From Entrophospora sp. SA101 (taxonomy: Eukaryota > Glomeromycota > Glomeromycetes > Entrophosporales > Entrophosporaceae), in NCBI GenBank assembly GCA_958430865.1, contig CAUDNR010000879.1, positions 3,325 to 67,324 of the forward strand: a stretch of 64,000 nucleotides of DNA, given 5' to 3'. A model generated the notes under the pieces. That model was not told the DNA's origin, ran no database searches, and worked only from the letters and a program-made list of their open reading frames with translations. Shown one piece after another: positions 1-11,480 of the stretch; within the stretch, counting starts at the first letter, position 1, and every line of letters starts with the position of its first letter. Position numbers and translations under genes: made by a program.

Positions 1-680
<680 letters not shown>

Positions 681-779
681 ACAATCCAATCAATATTAAT
701 AAAAAATTTTTGAGTTATTTAATAATAAGGAAAAAATGAGTTTTTTTATTTTCCCAATAAATTTCTAAATTCTTTTTGC

Positions 780-1225
780 TAATGATCAATTCGTATCTTT
801 CTTTCGTCATCTAACTTTTATGTATAATTCCATAATTCTATTGTTAATTCCGCTGCACTAAAAGCAGCCAATCTTAAAAAGAAAAAAGGTGTTAATTTTC
901 AGCAAGGGATATTTTTGAAACAAAATTTTATCAAAGTTATTTATTACCTCGCTAAAGTAATACATAACATCAAACCTTCTGGAGATAAAAATAACCTATT
1001 ATCATTATTTGAAGATCACTTTGACGTTGACGTTGACTTAAGGAATCTTTTTGAATGAAACATATCATAAAAAACAAAAGCGTCAGAGTAAATTTGTAAA
1101 TAAATAATAAACAAACAATATATTATCTCAAAGAAGAAAAGAATGCTTTGCCTCTGAAACATTTTCAAGAATAGTATATATAATCAGGATACCTTTGAAT
1201 ACAAATGAAATTTAGATTCCTTCAA
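780..1225 (-). pseudogene. Decayed copy of the MCM-binding protein (MCMBP) 3' end
   Basis: This stretch aligns with the C-terminal exons of the MCMBP-like gene at 57069-57653 and lies in the same convergent position after uS4. In the last exon the motif ELWNYT is followed by a stop codon where the right copy has Gln. Several residues of the ALSFGAEE segment are lost, and the reading frame is not maintained. Similarity fades near 1225, inside the exon that corresponds to 57489-57653. The uS4 plus MCMBP-3'-end block was therefore duplicated as a unit and this half decayed. Confidence 0.75.
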
Positions 1226-1579
1226 AACTCTTTATTTATAAATTTTTGCTTGTTTTAAATTCATCATCATCGTAACCACCACCCATCATCATCATTACCA
1301 CCGCCATACTAAACATCGTCACAGTCATCACAAATTTTAATAATAATTAGGCGTAATATATATTTATTTCTGTAAAAAACTCATTCTAAAGGTTCATGGA
1401 TTAATTAATTAATTTTATTTATTTATTTATTTGTAGATATAGAATCATTTTAAACCATTTTTAATTTTAAATTCTGCTAAAAAAAGGGCATTCATTCATT
1501 TATAAATCATTTTAAATGCCAAAAAAAAAAGACAATTCACATTAGATAAGGATAAGTATGTACCCAGTCATATTAGATG
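1226..1579. other. Left-flank DNA between the MCMBP remnant and the inverted-repeat arm
   Basis: AT-rich sequence with short CAT/CCA-type simple repeats around 1260-1330 and TTAA/TTTA repeats around 1400-1440. No gene seen. An ATG at 1558 opens a frame that runs through the arm boundary at 1580 into the kinase fragment, which is probably a chance fusion. Confidence 0.5.
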
Positions 1580-1977
1580 CACCATTTGATGATGAGGCAC
1601 ATGATCTTCATTTGCAATTAAAAATATGTGAAGGTTTACGACCACCAATATTACCAGGAATGCCAGGTGATTATGTACAAATGATGCAAAGATGTTGGGA
1701 TGTAGATCCAGCCAAGAGACCAACTAGCAAAGAGCTTTGGGATTTTTCTCATAATGAATTTAAAACTGAGAGTCCTAATGAAAGTAGTAGTAATATTGGT
1801 GGTGGTGGTAATAATAACAGTAGTGGTGGTAGTAGTAGTAATAGGAATGGTAATAACAGTAATTCACAACAAGTACACAAATCACATCCATTAGCATATC
1901 ATACAAGTAGAATATTAAATGATGGAATTGCTGAATTGAATTTAAGTAATGATAGCTTATTAAATTATGAAATATAG
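1580..1977 (+). pseudogene. Kinase C-terminal fragment, truncated at the arm boundary
   Basis: Encodes the end of a protein kinase domain (motifs FDDEAHDLHLQ, ICEGLRPPI, RCWDVDPAKRPT) and a Gly/Ser/Asn-rich tail ending in LLNYEI. The text before FDDEAHD is unrelated to kinases and replaces the MWEIFAGHP segment present in the right copy. The ATG at 1558 is therefore not a genuine kinase start. The fragment lacks the ATP-binding and catalytic subdomains and cannot encode a working kinase. It is identical to the corresponding part of 51550-51947. Confidence 0.85.
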
Positions 1978-3540
1978 TTTATTAATCGAAATTTATTAAT
2001 TTAAATATGATTATTTGTTAATTAATTATAACAATAATAGTAATAGTAATAAGTAGTTAGTTGATAAGGTTAAAGTTGGAGAATGGGGTGAATCATTTAT
2101 TGGTAGATAAATGATTTATTTTGTTTGTTTTTATTATTTTGAAAATAAATTTCCTCCAGACACATATTTATAATTGAATAATTAATATAATGCATAATTT
2201 TCAACACTAATACTATTTACTAATATTAATAACAATTATAATATTGAATTTATATTTTTTTGTTTAGGAATGATTGACACAAAATTAACTAAAAAGACAT
2301 TCCATTTCTTTTGCTAGATGTTTTTCACCTTCGCACCAATGTAGAAAAATTCAATGCCAGGAATGCTGTGGTATTCTAAATAATCTCTAAAGCTCCACTA
2401 GCTACATTGCATGACGAATTTATACATTCAGGTACCATACATCTAAAAATAGGTGCTTCTTTTATTAATGTTGGCACTACGTGTGATTTAATAAATTTGT
2501 CAGAGTAAGTGGTGGGTTGTCTTGATATAATAGTGGATCTTTGTAGCTATGATAATGTTGTAGAATGGTGAAGGGATTATCGATCTCTTCAAGGTAAGTT
2601 TCAGTAATTTGTTTATTAGGTTATTTTTGTAGCAAATATTTCAATATAGTTTCTTGTCTATGCGGTTTTTCTGCTTCATAGGTTATTATTTGAGATTTCA
2701 GCTTTTATTTTGAAGGTTGATGATTGATTTCAACAAAATGAAGTTCTTTTGTATGAAGTGAAACAAATGTAAATATAATTGGTGCTGTATTTTATTGTAA
2801 ATTTACCTCATAAAGAATTTATCAACAAGTTGGTTCATGTTTTTTTTATGACTTTCTTTACAATAAAAGAAAGCTTCAAAATTTTTTTTTCAGATTCTTT
2901 AAAGAATTTTTCTTTGGTTTCCGGATGTTGATAAATAGCAGCCTCCGATTCATCTTGTTAATTTTTTTAATATAAAAAGTTTTTGCTCATTGATTATTTG
3001 GTCTAAACCGTAAATTATGTAAAATACTTTAAAAAAAAACAGTTTAGGATACAAGTTTTCATTTTAATATGTGTTGAAAATCATGTACATTTTTTTTTAT
3101 TTTTATGTAAAATTGATTTACTATGATATTTCACAAAACAATTTCTTTTTTGAGTTTAAACAGCAACATTACATAAAGTACAAAATATAAATGAACAACT
3201 TCGTTATTTGTAGCTTTTCATTGGAATTTCATCTATCTCCATTTCCTTAATAGCCTCATCACTATCAGTTCCATTACCATCCTCTAAACTGTCAAGACAT
3301 TCAATAAATTTATTATAATCAAAGAGATTCATCTTGGTAAATATTTTGTGGTCTTGTAATATTAGCAATATATAATGGGATTCAGAAATCCTTTTATTAT
3401 TTCAGATTTTTGTACTATATTAATAATATAATAAAATTTAGAAAATTTACACAATAAACCATTATTATTTTATTTACATATTGAGATACTATTTGAGAAG
3501 ATATTTTCATATCATACATAATGTGAATAATATAACGACA
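1978..3540. other. Decayed intergenic DNA with a 42-codon acidic ORF (3204-3332, minus)
   Basis: The only continuous frame noted is on the minus strand at 3332-3204. It encodes a 42-residue acidic peptide starting MNLFDYNKFIECLDSLEDG and ending EMEIDEIPMKSYK. Downstream on the same strand (about 2960-2810 and 2560-2290) are short peptide-like stretches such as DESEAAIYQHPETKEKF and EAPIFRCMVPECINS, interrupted by stops. This suggests a decayed multi-exon gene or transposon ORF of a family I do not recognise. Mirrored at 49987-51549. Confidence 0.35.
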
Positions 3541-4896
3541 ACAAACAACAAAGAACAAAGAAAAAAGAAAAAACGCAAATAGTTATTTACTTTTAGGCAC
3601 GTGTCGAAAATAAGGGAAACATTCGGAATTCGTGATAAACGAAAAGGATCGACATCATTACAATCATAAGAAAATTGATTAATACTCGATCGTTTTTTAA
3701 CTGTAGAATGACAAAACGTCTCACTTTAATTATAATCTTGTTTTAGTAAGTGAAGTAAAGCCACATTTATAATATGTATTAGATGCAAGAGAATGGCGAG
3801 TAAAAGTGATATACAACTAAATTAATTTACTACATTATTGAAGTCCTTGAAGCATTGTAATTTCACTGAATATTCATTCAATCAATTAAATTTAATCATT
3901 TTGTGAATAAAATATTCAGATATTCATCCAATCATTAAATTGATTATTTTCATTGTTAACACAAACAACTTTAAATTTATTTACAGGGAATTGTTATTCA
4001 CGCCCCACGTGACTAATTGTAGTAATATGATCAATGAATGGCTTAGCCAAATAAATCATGGCTTGATCAAATAAATCGTTTATATAGAAATGGCTTGGCC
4101 GTTTAAAATGTGATGATCCGTCTAGAACTCTAAATAACTAATCGACGACTTTGTATAAAAAAATGTTACTATATTTTTTATTTTGCGTTATGAACAAATG
4201 TCAAAGAACACGTCAATACATTTTTTTAAGATTATCGAAAAAAAGGGTTTTATTCTTAGTATTAGGGATGTAGAGATAGATGAGTGAGAATTTTCATAAA
4301 AATGGTTTTTGCGTTTGTGTAACTTTATTTCAGTATCAAACGATTGAACTTTTTTATTCTGAACTATTTTTAAACTTAAACTTCGAAATTATTTCAAAAC
4401 TTCAAAACTTTTAAAAAAAAGCAAAATGATGTCATAAGTGTTTTTATATGAGAAAAGGTTTAAAAACAAACAAAAATGATATTTTTCAAAAAATTTACTC
4501 GAACTTTACCACGTGATTATATTTCCTCCGTTTTTTAATGTTAATAGTATTAATATTTATTTATAATAATAAAAGGTATTTCAATTCGTATTATTAATGT
4601 TATTTACTCTTTTATTGTACTCAACTTTATTTCTTTCCATTCCACATTTATATTGACACGTAAAGCTTGCTTTTTTGAATTATAAACACTTATTGTGTAT
4701 GAATTTGAATTATTTATTTTTGTTTCCTATGTTGTAAAATAACATTATCGTTTGCATGAGAACCTTATGCAACGTAAAAATTATAATAACCAATAATAAA
4801 AAAATAAAAAATAAAAGTAAAAGAAGAGTACAATTTATAATATTACAACCAAAAATCAAAGTAATAAAATGAAGCTATCAAAGAGCTAAAGAGCAA

Positions 4897-5640
4897 ATAC
4901 AGCCTTATTTACTATTTAAAATAAACCAAAAATAAATGGTTAATATGTTTTAAAAACAATGATATTGACTGTAATGACAGTAATGATGAAAATACTTACT
5001 TTCTATTCATTATTTAATATAAACCAAAAATCAATGGTTAATATGTTTTAAAAACAATGATATTGACTGTAATAATAGTAATGATGAAAATACTTACTTT
5101 CTATTTATTATTTAAAATAAAACAAAAATCAATCAACAGTTAATATGTTTCAAAAACAATGATATTGGCTTTAATAATAGTAATGATGAAAATACTTACT
5201 CCCTATTCATTATTTAAATAAAGTAAAAATTAGCAGTTAATATGTTTTCAAAATAATGATAATAATAATGACGAAAATACTTACAAACTTATTCATTATT
5301 TAAAATAAAATAAAAATTAACAGTTAATATGTTTTCAAAAACAATGATAATAATAATGACGAAAATACTTACAGGCTTATTCATTATTTAAAATAAAACG
5401 AGAATCAGACAACAGTTAATTATGTTTTCAAAAACAACAATATTGAGTTAATAAAATAGTAACTTACGTATCTATTTATTATTTAAAATAAAATGAAAAC
5501 CAATGATTAATATGTTTTCAAAAACAATGTAATAATAGGTACAAAAATACTTACGGATCTATTTATTATTTAAAATCAAATGAAATCCAATAGTTAGTAT
5601 TTTTTTCAAAAAACAATGATATTTGACTATAATGATGTTT
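4897..5640. repeat. Satellite array 1, ~8 units of 80-107 bp with intron-like ends
   Basis: Imperfect tandem units. Read on the minus strand, each begins GTAAGTATTTT, contains TTATTACAG, GTTTTTGAAAACATATTAAC and TTTTATTTTAAATAAT, and ends in AATAG or AATAAG before the next GTAAGT. The unit thus carries a splice-donor-like start, a TTAAC branch-point-like motif and an AG end. It lies directly downstream of the small secreted peptide exon on the same strand. Mirrored at 47887-48630. Confidence 0.8.
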
Positions 5641-5757
5641 ATTGCAATAGTTAGATGAAATACCTCGCTTCTTCAAATTATTGTTAACATCCATTGGACT
5701 TGCTAAAGCAACAACAGCAAAGATAGCCAAAAAGAGAAGAGAAATATTGAATTTCAT
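5566..5757 (-). CDS. Small secreted peptide precursor with a Kex2-type KKR site
   Basis: The frame begins MKFNISLLFLAIFAVVALAS, a clear signal peptide with likely cleavage after ALA, followed by PMDVNNNLKKRG. LKKR is a dibasic Kex2-like processing site. A donor-like GGTATTTC follows directly after the KKR codons (exon 5757-5664), with an acceptor ATTATAG about 35 bases on. Splicing there would continue the frame for about 22 residues into the first satellite unit (about 53 residues in total). Unspliced, the frame gives 63 residues. No similarity to a named effector is recognised. Secretion is inferred from the signal peptide. Identical copy at 47770-47961. Confidence 0.5.
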   Translation of the reverse strand: MKFNISLLFLAIFAVVALASPMDVNNNLKKRGISSNYCNKHHYSQISLFFEKNTNYWISFDFK

Positions 5758-6423
5758 TTTGATTTGTTCAGCTAATTCTTAGCAAATTTTGGGGTTTTTT
5801 TTCAAATTATATGCAGTTAAGGAATTTATAAAAATTTATAGTAAACCAAATGGATCCTTTAAATATTCGATTTAATGTTAATTAAACAAGAAATTGATTG
5901 TTGATCCTGAATGGGCTGTGTGTCGTATATCATACATAACGTGAATAATAATATAACGACAACAAAGAACAAAGAAAAAAGAAAAAACGCAAACAGTTAT
6001 TTACTTTTAGGCACGTATCGAAAATAAGGAAACATTCGGAATTCGTGATAAAAAGGATCGACATCATTATAATAATCATAAGAAAATTGTTTTTTAATTG
6101 TAGAATGACAAAACGCCTCACTTTAATTAAATCTTGTTTTAGTAAGTGAAATAAAGCCGCATTTATAATATGTATTAGATGCAAGAGAATGGTGAGTAAA
6201 AGTGATATACAACTAAATTGATTTACTATATTGTTGAAGTCTTTGAAGCATTGTAATTTAGTTTATTGTCATCATATATTTGCTTTGGTAGAGGTTGTAC
6301 CCACTGAATATTCATTCAATCAATTAAATTTAATATTCGGATAATCATTTGGTGAATAATTAAAATATTCAGATATTCGTTCAATCATTAAATTGATTAT
6401 TCATTGTTAACACAAAAAACTTT

Positions 6424-6572
6424 AAGGGAATTGTTAAGTGTAGTAATGTGACCAATGAATGACTTTGCCAAATAAATCGCTTATATAGAAAATGGCTTGA
6501 TCGTTTAAAATGTGATGATTTTATTGGTTTATCTTTGTCTTAGTCACGTGGGGTGCGAATAACAATTCCCTT
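6424..6572. mobile_element. 149 bp MITE-like element with 13 bp terminal inverted repeats
   Basis: Starts AAGGGAATTGTTA and ends TAACAATTCCCTT, a perfect 13 bp inverted repeat. Its inner right side carries CACGTGGGGTGCGAATAAC. A related end, AGGGAATTGTTATTCACG followed by CCCCACGTGACTA, occurs at about 3985 in cassette A in the opposite orientation. This suggests the element or its inner part has flipped or been replaced. No coding capacity. No clear target-site duplication. Mirrored at 46955-47103. Confidence 0.6.
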
Positions 6573-6739
6573 ATTTAATAATCATTATTATTATGCTTTA
6601 ATGCTGATTTGTTGACCGAAATACTCAATTCTGAATCAAAAATCTTTTACTTTATTTTTACTTCTTTTAATTTTTATTTGTATTACGTCGAAATTAGTTA
6701 ACTTTATTTAGAAATTAGCGCAATTAAAGTGCGATATCG

Positions 6740-7000
6740 CGGTTAGAATGCTAGATTGCAATGATGTATATAAGAAGCTCAAATTTGACATACTTAAAAA
6801 ACTTTACAATAACTTTGTAAAAAGTTTTATTAACTTAGAAATAAGTTAATAAATTAGTTTCGACTAAATAAAACGTTTTCTTAAAATCACTAAACCAAAA
6901 TTATTTGCTAATAAAACTAATTCGTTGGTAATAGCCAATTCATTCTGATCCACATAATCATAAATTTATAGTGTTATCACGCTCTCCTAAATAATAATTG
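6740..7000. repeat. Dispersed ~250 bp repeat also present in the spacer (26821-27060)
   Basis: In reverse complement this segment shares long stretches with 26821-27060: a GGAGAGC...GTGATAAC block, a GTGGA-CAGAATGAAT block, CAACGAATT, TTAGCAAATAATTTTG, and a CTTATATAC block. It resembles a solo LTR or promoter-type repeat, but no TG...CA ends or target duplication were identified. Mirrored at 46527-46787. Confidence 0.5.
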
Positions 7001-8309
7001 GTGTCACTATTATAATGACCGAATGCTCTTCTTCCATTCATTTTAAATTTAATTAATTGGATGAATTTATTTAGAATTTCAATTCAGTTACACAATATAT
7101 TGATTATCGGTTATTCAGTGAATATTTCAGGGCTGGCTACGTAAAGGGTTAAAGTCCTAATTCGGTAATAATTGTCTTGGCTAAACCTTAATAATAATGA
7201 CTAAATAGTTTAGCCAAATGCTCATTTAGGCTACGCAGCTTTATTAAATATCAATTATTTAAAACATATTAATTGGGCGTATGAATATTAGTATATTTAT
7301 ATCGCCGTGATGCTATTATCACGCTACTATCTATCAAAGGGTATGTATTAATCTATTTTTTTTTCCAAAAAAAAATAGATCAATGGTAAGTGGTCAATCA
7401 AGAATTTCAATATACTATATACTATTAAAGGGTATGTATACAATTATTTTTTTTTTCCCAAAAAAAAAAAATTAATCAAGAAAGGATTGTCACACGACAA
7501 TAAATAAAATAATTGACAATCCGTCTATATATGAATAATCGACAAAAAAAAATGGTACTACTATAAAATAATATTTTTTATTTTGCGTTATGAACAAATG
7601 TCAAAGAACACATCTATACATTTTTTAAGATTATCGAAAAAAAAAGGGTTTACTCTTAGTATTAGGGATGTTTTTACGCTCGTGTAACTTTATTATAGTA
7701 CTCAATTACATCAAACGATTGAACTTTTATTCTGAAACTATTTTTAAACTTAAAACTTCGAAATTATCTCAAAACTCCGAAACTTTAAAAAAAAGCAAAA
7801 TGATGTCACAAGTGTTTTTATATGAGAGAAAAAAGTATAATTAAATCTTTTTTAAAAACAAACAAAAATAATATCATAATAATATTCAAAAAAAAATTTA
7901 TTCGAACTTTACCACGTGATGATGATATTTTTGCAGATCATCTATATTTCCTTCGCTTTTTTTACTTATAATAATAATAATAAAAGGTATTTCGATTCGT
8001 ATTATTAATATTATTTACTCTTTTATTGGACGTGACTTTATTCCTTTTCATTCCTCATTTATTTTGACACGTAAAACTTATTTATCTTTTCAAATTATAA
8101 TAAACACTTATTGTGTATGAATTGTTTTGTTTATTTTCGCTTTCTATGTTGTAAAATAAACATTATTATTTGCATGAATCTTACGCAACATAAAAATTAT
8201 AACCAATAATAAAAAAAAATATCAATATAATATGAAAGTAAAAGAAGTGCTCAATTTATATTACCAAAACTTAAAAATAATAAATGAAGCTATCAACGAA
8301 ACAAAGAGC

Positions 8310-8900
8310 AAATAAGCCTATTTACTATTTAAAATAAAATGAAAACCAACAGTTAATATGTTTACAAAAACAATGGTATTGACTGTAATTATGAAAATAC
8401 TTGTATGCTATTCATTATTTAAAATAAAACAAAAAATCAACAGTTAATATGCTTTTTAAAAACAATGACAAACTATTCATTATTTAAAATAAAATGAAAT
8501 CAACAGTTGATAATTTTTCAAAAAACAATGATATTAACTGTAATAATAATGCTGATGAAAATGCTTACATACTATTTTTTATTTAAAATAAAACGAAAGC
8601 AAACAGTCAATATATTTACAAAAACAATGGTATTGACTGTAATGATAGTAAATGATGAGAATACTTGCTCCCTATTTATTATTTAAAATAAACCAAAAAT
8701 CAACGGTTAATATGTTTTTAAAAACCATGATATTGACTGTAGTAATGATGAAAATAAAACTTATTCTCTATTTATTATTTAATAAAATGAAAATTAACAC
8801 TTAATATGTTTTCAAAAACAATGATATTAATAGTATGAAAATTCTTACAGGCTATTCATTATTTTTTCAAAAACAATGATATTTATTGTAATAGTAATAT
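8310..8900. repeat. Satellite array 2, ~6-7 units, cassette B
   Basis: The same unit type as array 1: on the minus strand GTAAG or a variant, ATTACAG, GTTTTTGTAAACATATTAAC, then TTTTATTTTAAATAAT. Units are more divergent and one is shortened. It lies downstream of the broken secreted-peptide copy at 8902-8990. Mirrored at 44627-45217. Confidence 0.75.
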
Positions 8901-8901
8901 A

Positions 8902-8990
8902 ATAATAAGTGAAATTCCAAATCACTGTTCTTGATAAAGCAACTACAACAAAGATAATCAAAAAAGAGAAGAGAAATATTTGAATTTCAT
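8902..8990 (-). pseudogene. Broken copy of the small secreted peptide gene
   Basis: Starts with ATGAAATTCAAATATTTC, matching the signal-peptide exon at 5757, but a one-base insertion shifts the frame and stops appear within 15 codons. The remaining sequence still matches the intact exon base for base over TATCTTTGTTG and TTGCTTTA. The KKR site is lost. Mirrored at 44537-44625. Confidence 0.7.
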
Positions 8991-9426
8991 TTTTGTTGTT
9001 CAGTTAATCCTTGTCAAGTTTTCACTTTTTTCTTGATTTTCAGATTGTATGGAATTAAGAGTATTTATAAAAAAATAAAAGCGAGTTTGTTTTTTTTCAA
9101 GTTGTATGCAATCAAGGAATTTATAAAAAATTTATAGAAACCCAGTTATTTTATGAATTAATTTGGTTATTCTTCGCAATCACAGATAAATGAATTCCTT
9201 AAATATTCGAATATGATTAATGATTCCAAGGAATTTGATGCTTAGATGGCTAAGCCGACTTGTTATTTATTTTTTTACATATATAAAAAAGTTTTTATTA
9301 AATAGTTCAAATTTGAAGATACAAATGTGAGCTTTGCAATTTCATGAAACACAACTTTCCTACAAACAACATAATTTTATATCTTCGGGTAGATTTTCTT
9401 AATAGCCCTGTTTTAAAATAAAAACA

Positions 9427-10564
9427 TTACCCTTTGAGAATTTTGATGTTCCATTTCTATTTCTACAAAGTTTGCAGATTCCAACCATATATATATATAT
9501 TTATTAAACCAATCTTTATCAATATTTTTTCTATAATGTAATTTTTTCATTTCTAATTCTCTGATTTCATCATTATTATTTGTTTCATCATCTGATAATT
9601 CAATAATTTAGAATTAAAATTTTCTTTTTCAAATATTTTTAAAATAAATTTTATTTTAATTTTTTTCATAACTAATCAGTAAAATTACATTTATCTAATG
9701 CATTCTCTATTACAAGTATCACATTCGCTCATGTATTTTATTCGATAATCAAGCCTTTTTCTGAAATTGTTAAATAAATAAATGTGGATAAAATGAATAA
9801 ATCTGATTATTTTTCAACTAATTAAATTAAACGTTATATAATTACTCACTCAAGGATTCTTTTCACTTATAGCAGTATTTTGAATAATATTGTCAATATA
9901 TTGGAGCCAATATAATCATACCACAACACCAGCAGGATAGAGGTGAATCAAGGAGAACCTAATATATTCTAACTCATTCCAGGTTGGTGATGAAAGTTGT
10001 TGTAATCCTTGAAATAATTTAATCTTGATTTCTTCCAATGTGTTGAGTTGTATCGCATGTATTAATCAAGATAAAGTGAAATCTATAACATGTGTGTGTT
10101 CTAGTGCCAATAAATCAGATGGCGGAACATCTTCACATATTTGGACAAGGGTTTCAAATGGTATATTTGCAAAAAAATGCAAATTGTTTTTTTCCTAATA
10201 AGACTATATTTTGTGGTAAAAAAATGAGAATTCCTAATATAATAATATAACTAGAATGACTACGAGTGGCAATAACCACCACACCATTCTTATGATAAAC
10301 ACTTACCCATCATTTCTTGTCTCATTTTCTTTTTTCCTTTTTTTTATTATAATTATTGTTTGATTGTGGTGATGTTGGTGAAATAGAAGAAGTAATCATA
10401 TTATAAATATTATTGTTTGATTGTGATGATAAAGTAATATTATTATTATAATTATTGTTTGATTGTGGCGATGTTGGTGAAGTAGAAGTAATAATATTAT
10501 TATTATGATTATTGTTTGATTGTGGCGATGTTGGAAAGTCTTTGGATTTCTTATCCTTGGGCAT
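9427..10564 (-). pseudogene. F-box protein pseudogene with a Ser/Pro/Asn-rich N-terminus
   Basis: The first part (10564-10322) is an open 80-codon frame starting MPKDKKSKDFPTSPQSNNN with four SPQSNNN repeats. It is followed by a donor-like GGGTAAGTG. Further on the same strand come an F-box-like stretch (IPFETLVQICEDVPPSDLLA), a piece with WNELEYIRFSLIHLYPAG, a Cys pair in SECDTCNRE, and an acidic region with DDETNNNDEIRELEMKK. Stops separate these pieces. F-box proteins are substrate adaptors of SCF ubiquitin ligases and form a large family in these fungi. This copy looks dead, though the N-terminal exon is open. Mirrored at 42963-44100. Confidence 0.6.
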
Positions 10565-10976
10565 TTTGAAAAAAATTAAAGAAAAAACACGTTTTTAAAA
10601 AAAAATTATTGGCAATTTGTGTTGTACAAAAATTTTTTTTTTTAACAGATGACAAAACATGAGCCTAAAGAAGACTTGCTAATAACTAACCAGAGGTACT
10701 TTTTTTTACTTGTAAATATTTTTAATTGGAATCGAAACGCGAAGCAGAACTCGATGGGTAATCAGGGCTGGAAATAATACTTTAAAAATTTGTATTTTCC
10801 TTTAAAAATTTTATAACTTACGGAAAAAAAAGAATTGAGGTCTCCCTTTTTTAAAATACTTTGTAACAATTTAGAAAGGATAGGCAATATTTTGATGATA
10901 ATACTATCTCTCTTTGGAGATTTTCGAAAGAAAAGGAAAAAAATTGTTCCACAAAAGCGTTGTATATAAATTTTGA

Positions 10977-11085
10977 TCTTTATCTTTATCCTTATCCTTA
11001 CTTATTATTATTATTATTATTATCCTTATCCTTATTCCTTACTTATCCTTCTACTTATCCTTCTACTTATCCTTATACTGATCAT
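10977..11085. repeat. Microsatellite of TTATCC/TTATTA-type units
   Basis: Simple repeat of CTTTATC, CTTATCC, TTATTA and CTTCTACTTATC units. The 61-codon frame across it (Tyr/Leu/Ile-only) is a by-product of the repeat. The motif is not a TTAGGG-type telomere repeat. Mirrored at 42442-42550. Confidence 0.8.
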
Positions 11086-11164
11086 GATCATTAAGCGCTC
11101 CCAAATTTTTTTAAATGTTCAAGTTTTTATAACAACAATAATTAAAAACATCATTTAATTAAAT

Positions 11165-11480
11165 CAAGCCATTTTCAAAAATGTGAAGAAACACTTTCCC
11201 ACCACTAAACAATTCAGAATTAATTCATTAGAAAACACTCTCCTCGCCGCTAAAAAACAGAAATTAATTCACCATTGTTAAGGAATCAATCAAGCTTTTT
11301 GCAATTAATTTCTTTATTGTTAACATGCCTTTTTGAAAATGTGAAAATACTTCCCCCGCCGCTAAAAAAACGTAAAGATTCGGATCATTGTTTAAGAAAA
11401 TCAACTATGCCTTTTTCGAAAATATAAGAAGATGCTAAAATTAATTCGATTGTTTATCATTTAACAGTCTTTGAATAACG
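11165..11480. repeat. Imperfect minisatellite, ~3 units of ~110 bp
   Basis: Repeated order of AAAATGTGAA, a CCGCCGCTAAAAAA-type block, AATTAATTCACCATTGTTAA and ATCAA-GC-TTTTT. The GC-rich CCCGCCGCTAAAAAAAC core stands out in AT-rich surroundings. No coding potential. Mirrored at 42047-42362. Confidence 0.6.

Larger units (their letters stand above)
3541..5900. repeat. Cassette copy A of a tandem duplication (secreted peptide gene plus satellite array)
   Basis: First of two direct copies inside the arm; the second is at about 5945-9130. Shared landmarks in order are a segment with GGCACGTGTCG (3597), a segment with CCACGTGACTAA (4003), a CACGTGATTATAT segment (4512), the satellite array, and the secreted-peptide start at 5757. 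The copies differ by many substitutions and indels, so this duplication predates the near-perfect arm duplication. Mirrored at 47627-49986. Confidence 0.7.
5945..9130. repeat. Cassette copy B of the tandem duplication, with ~1 kb extra DNA
   Basis: Second direct copy of 3541-5900. The proximal part (5945-6560) and the distal part (7550-9130) follow the order of copy A. The middle (6573-7540) is extra. It contains the dispersed repeat at about 6740-7000 and two T-run/A-run hairpins after AAAGGGTATGTAT at about 7335-7475. The secreted peptide of copy B is broken. Mirrored at 44397-47582. Confidence 0.65.

Noticed and set aside
10977..11085. Telomere or internal telomeric repeat
   Set aside because: Units are TTATCC/TTATTA, not TTAGGG, and are irregular.
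10973..11158. 61-codon Tyr/Leu/Ile-rich frame
   Set aside because: Produced by a TTATCC/TTATTA microsatellite.
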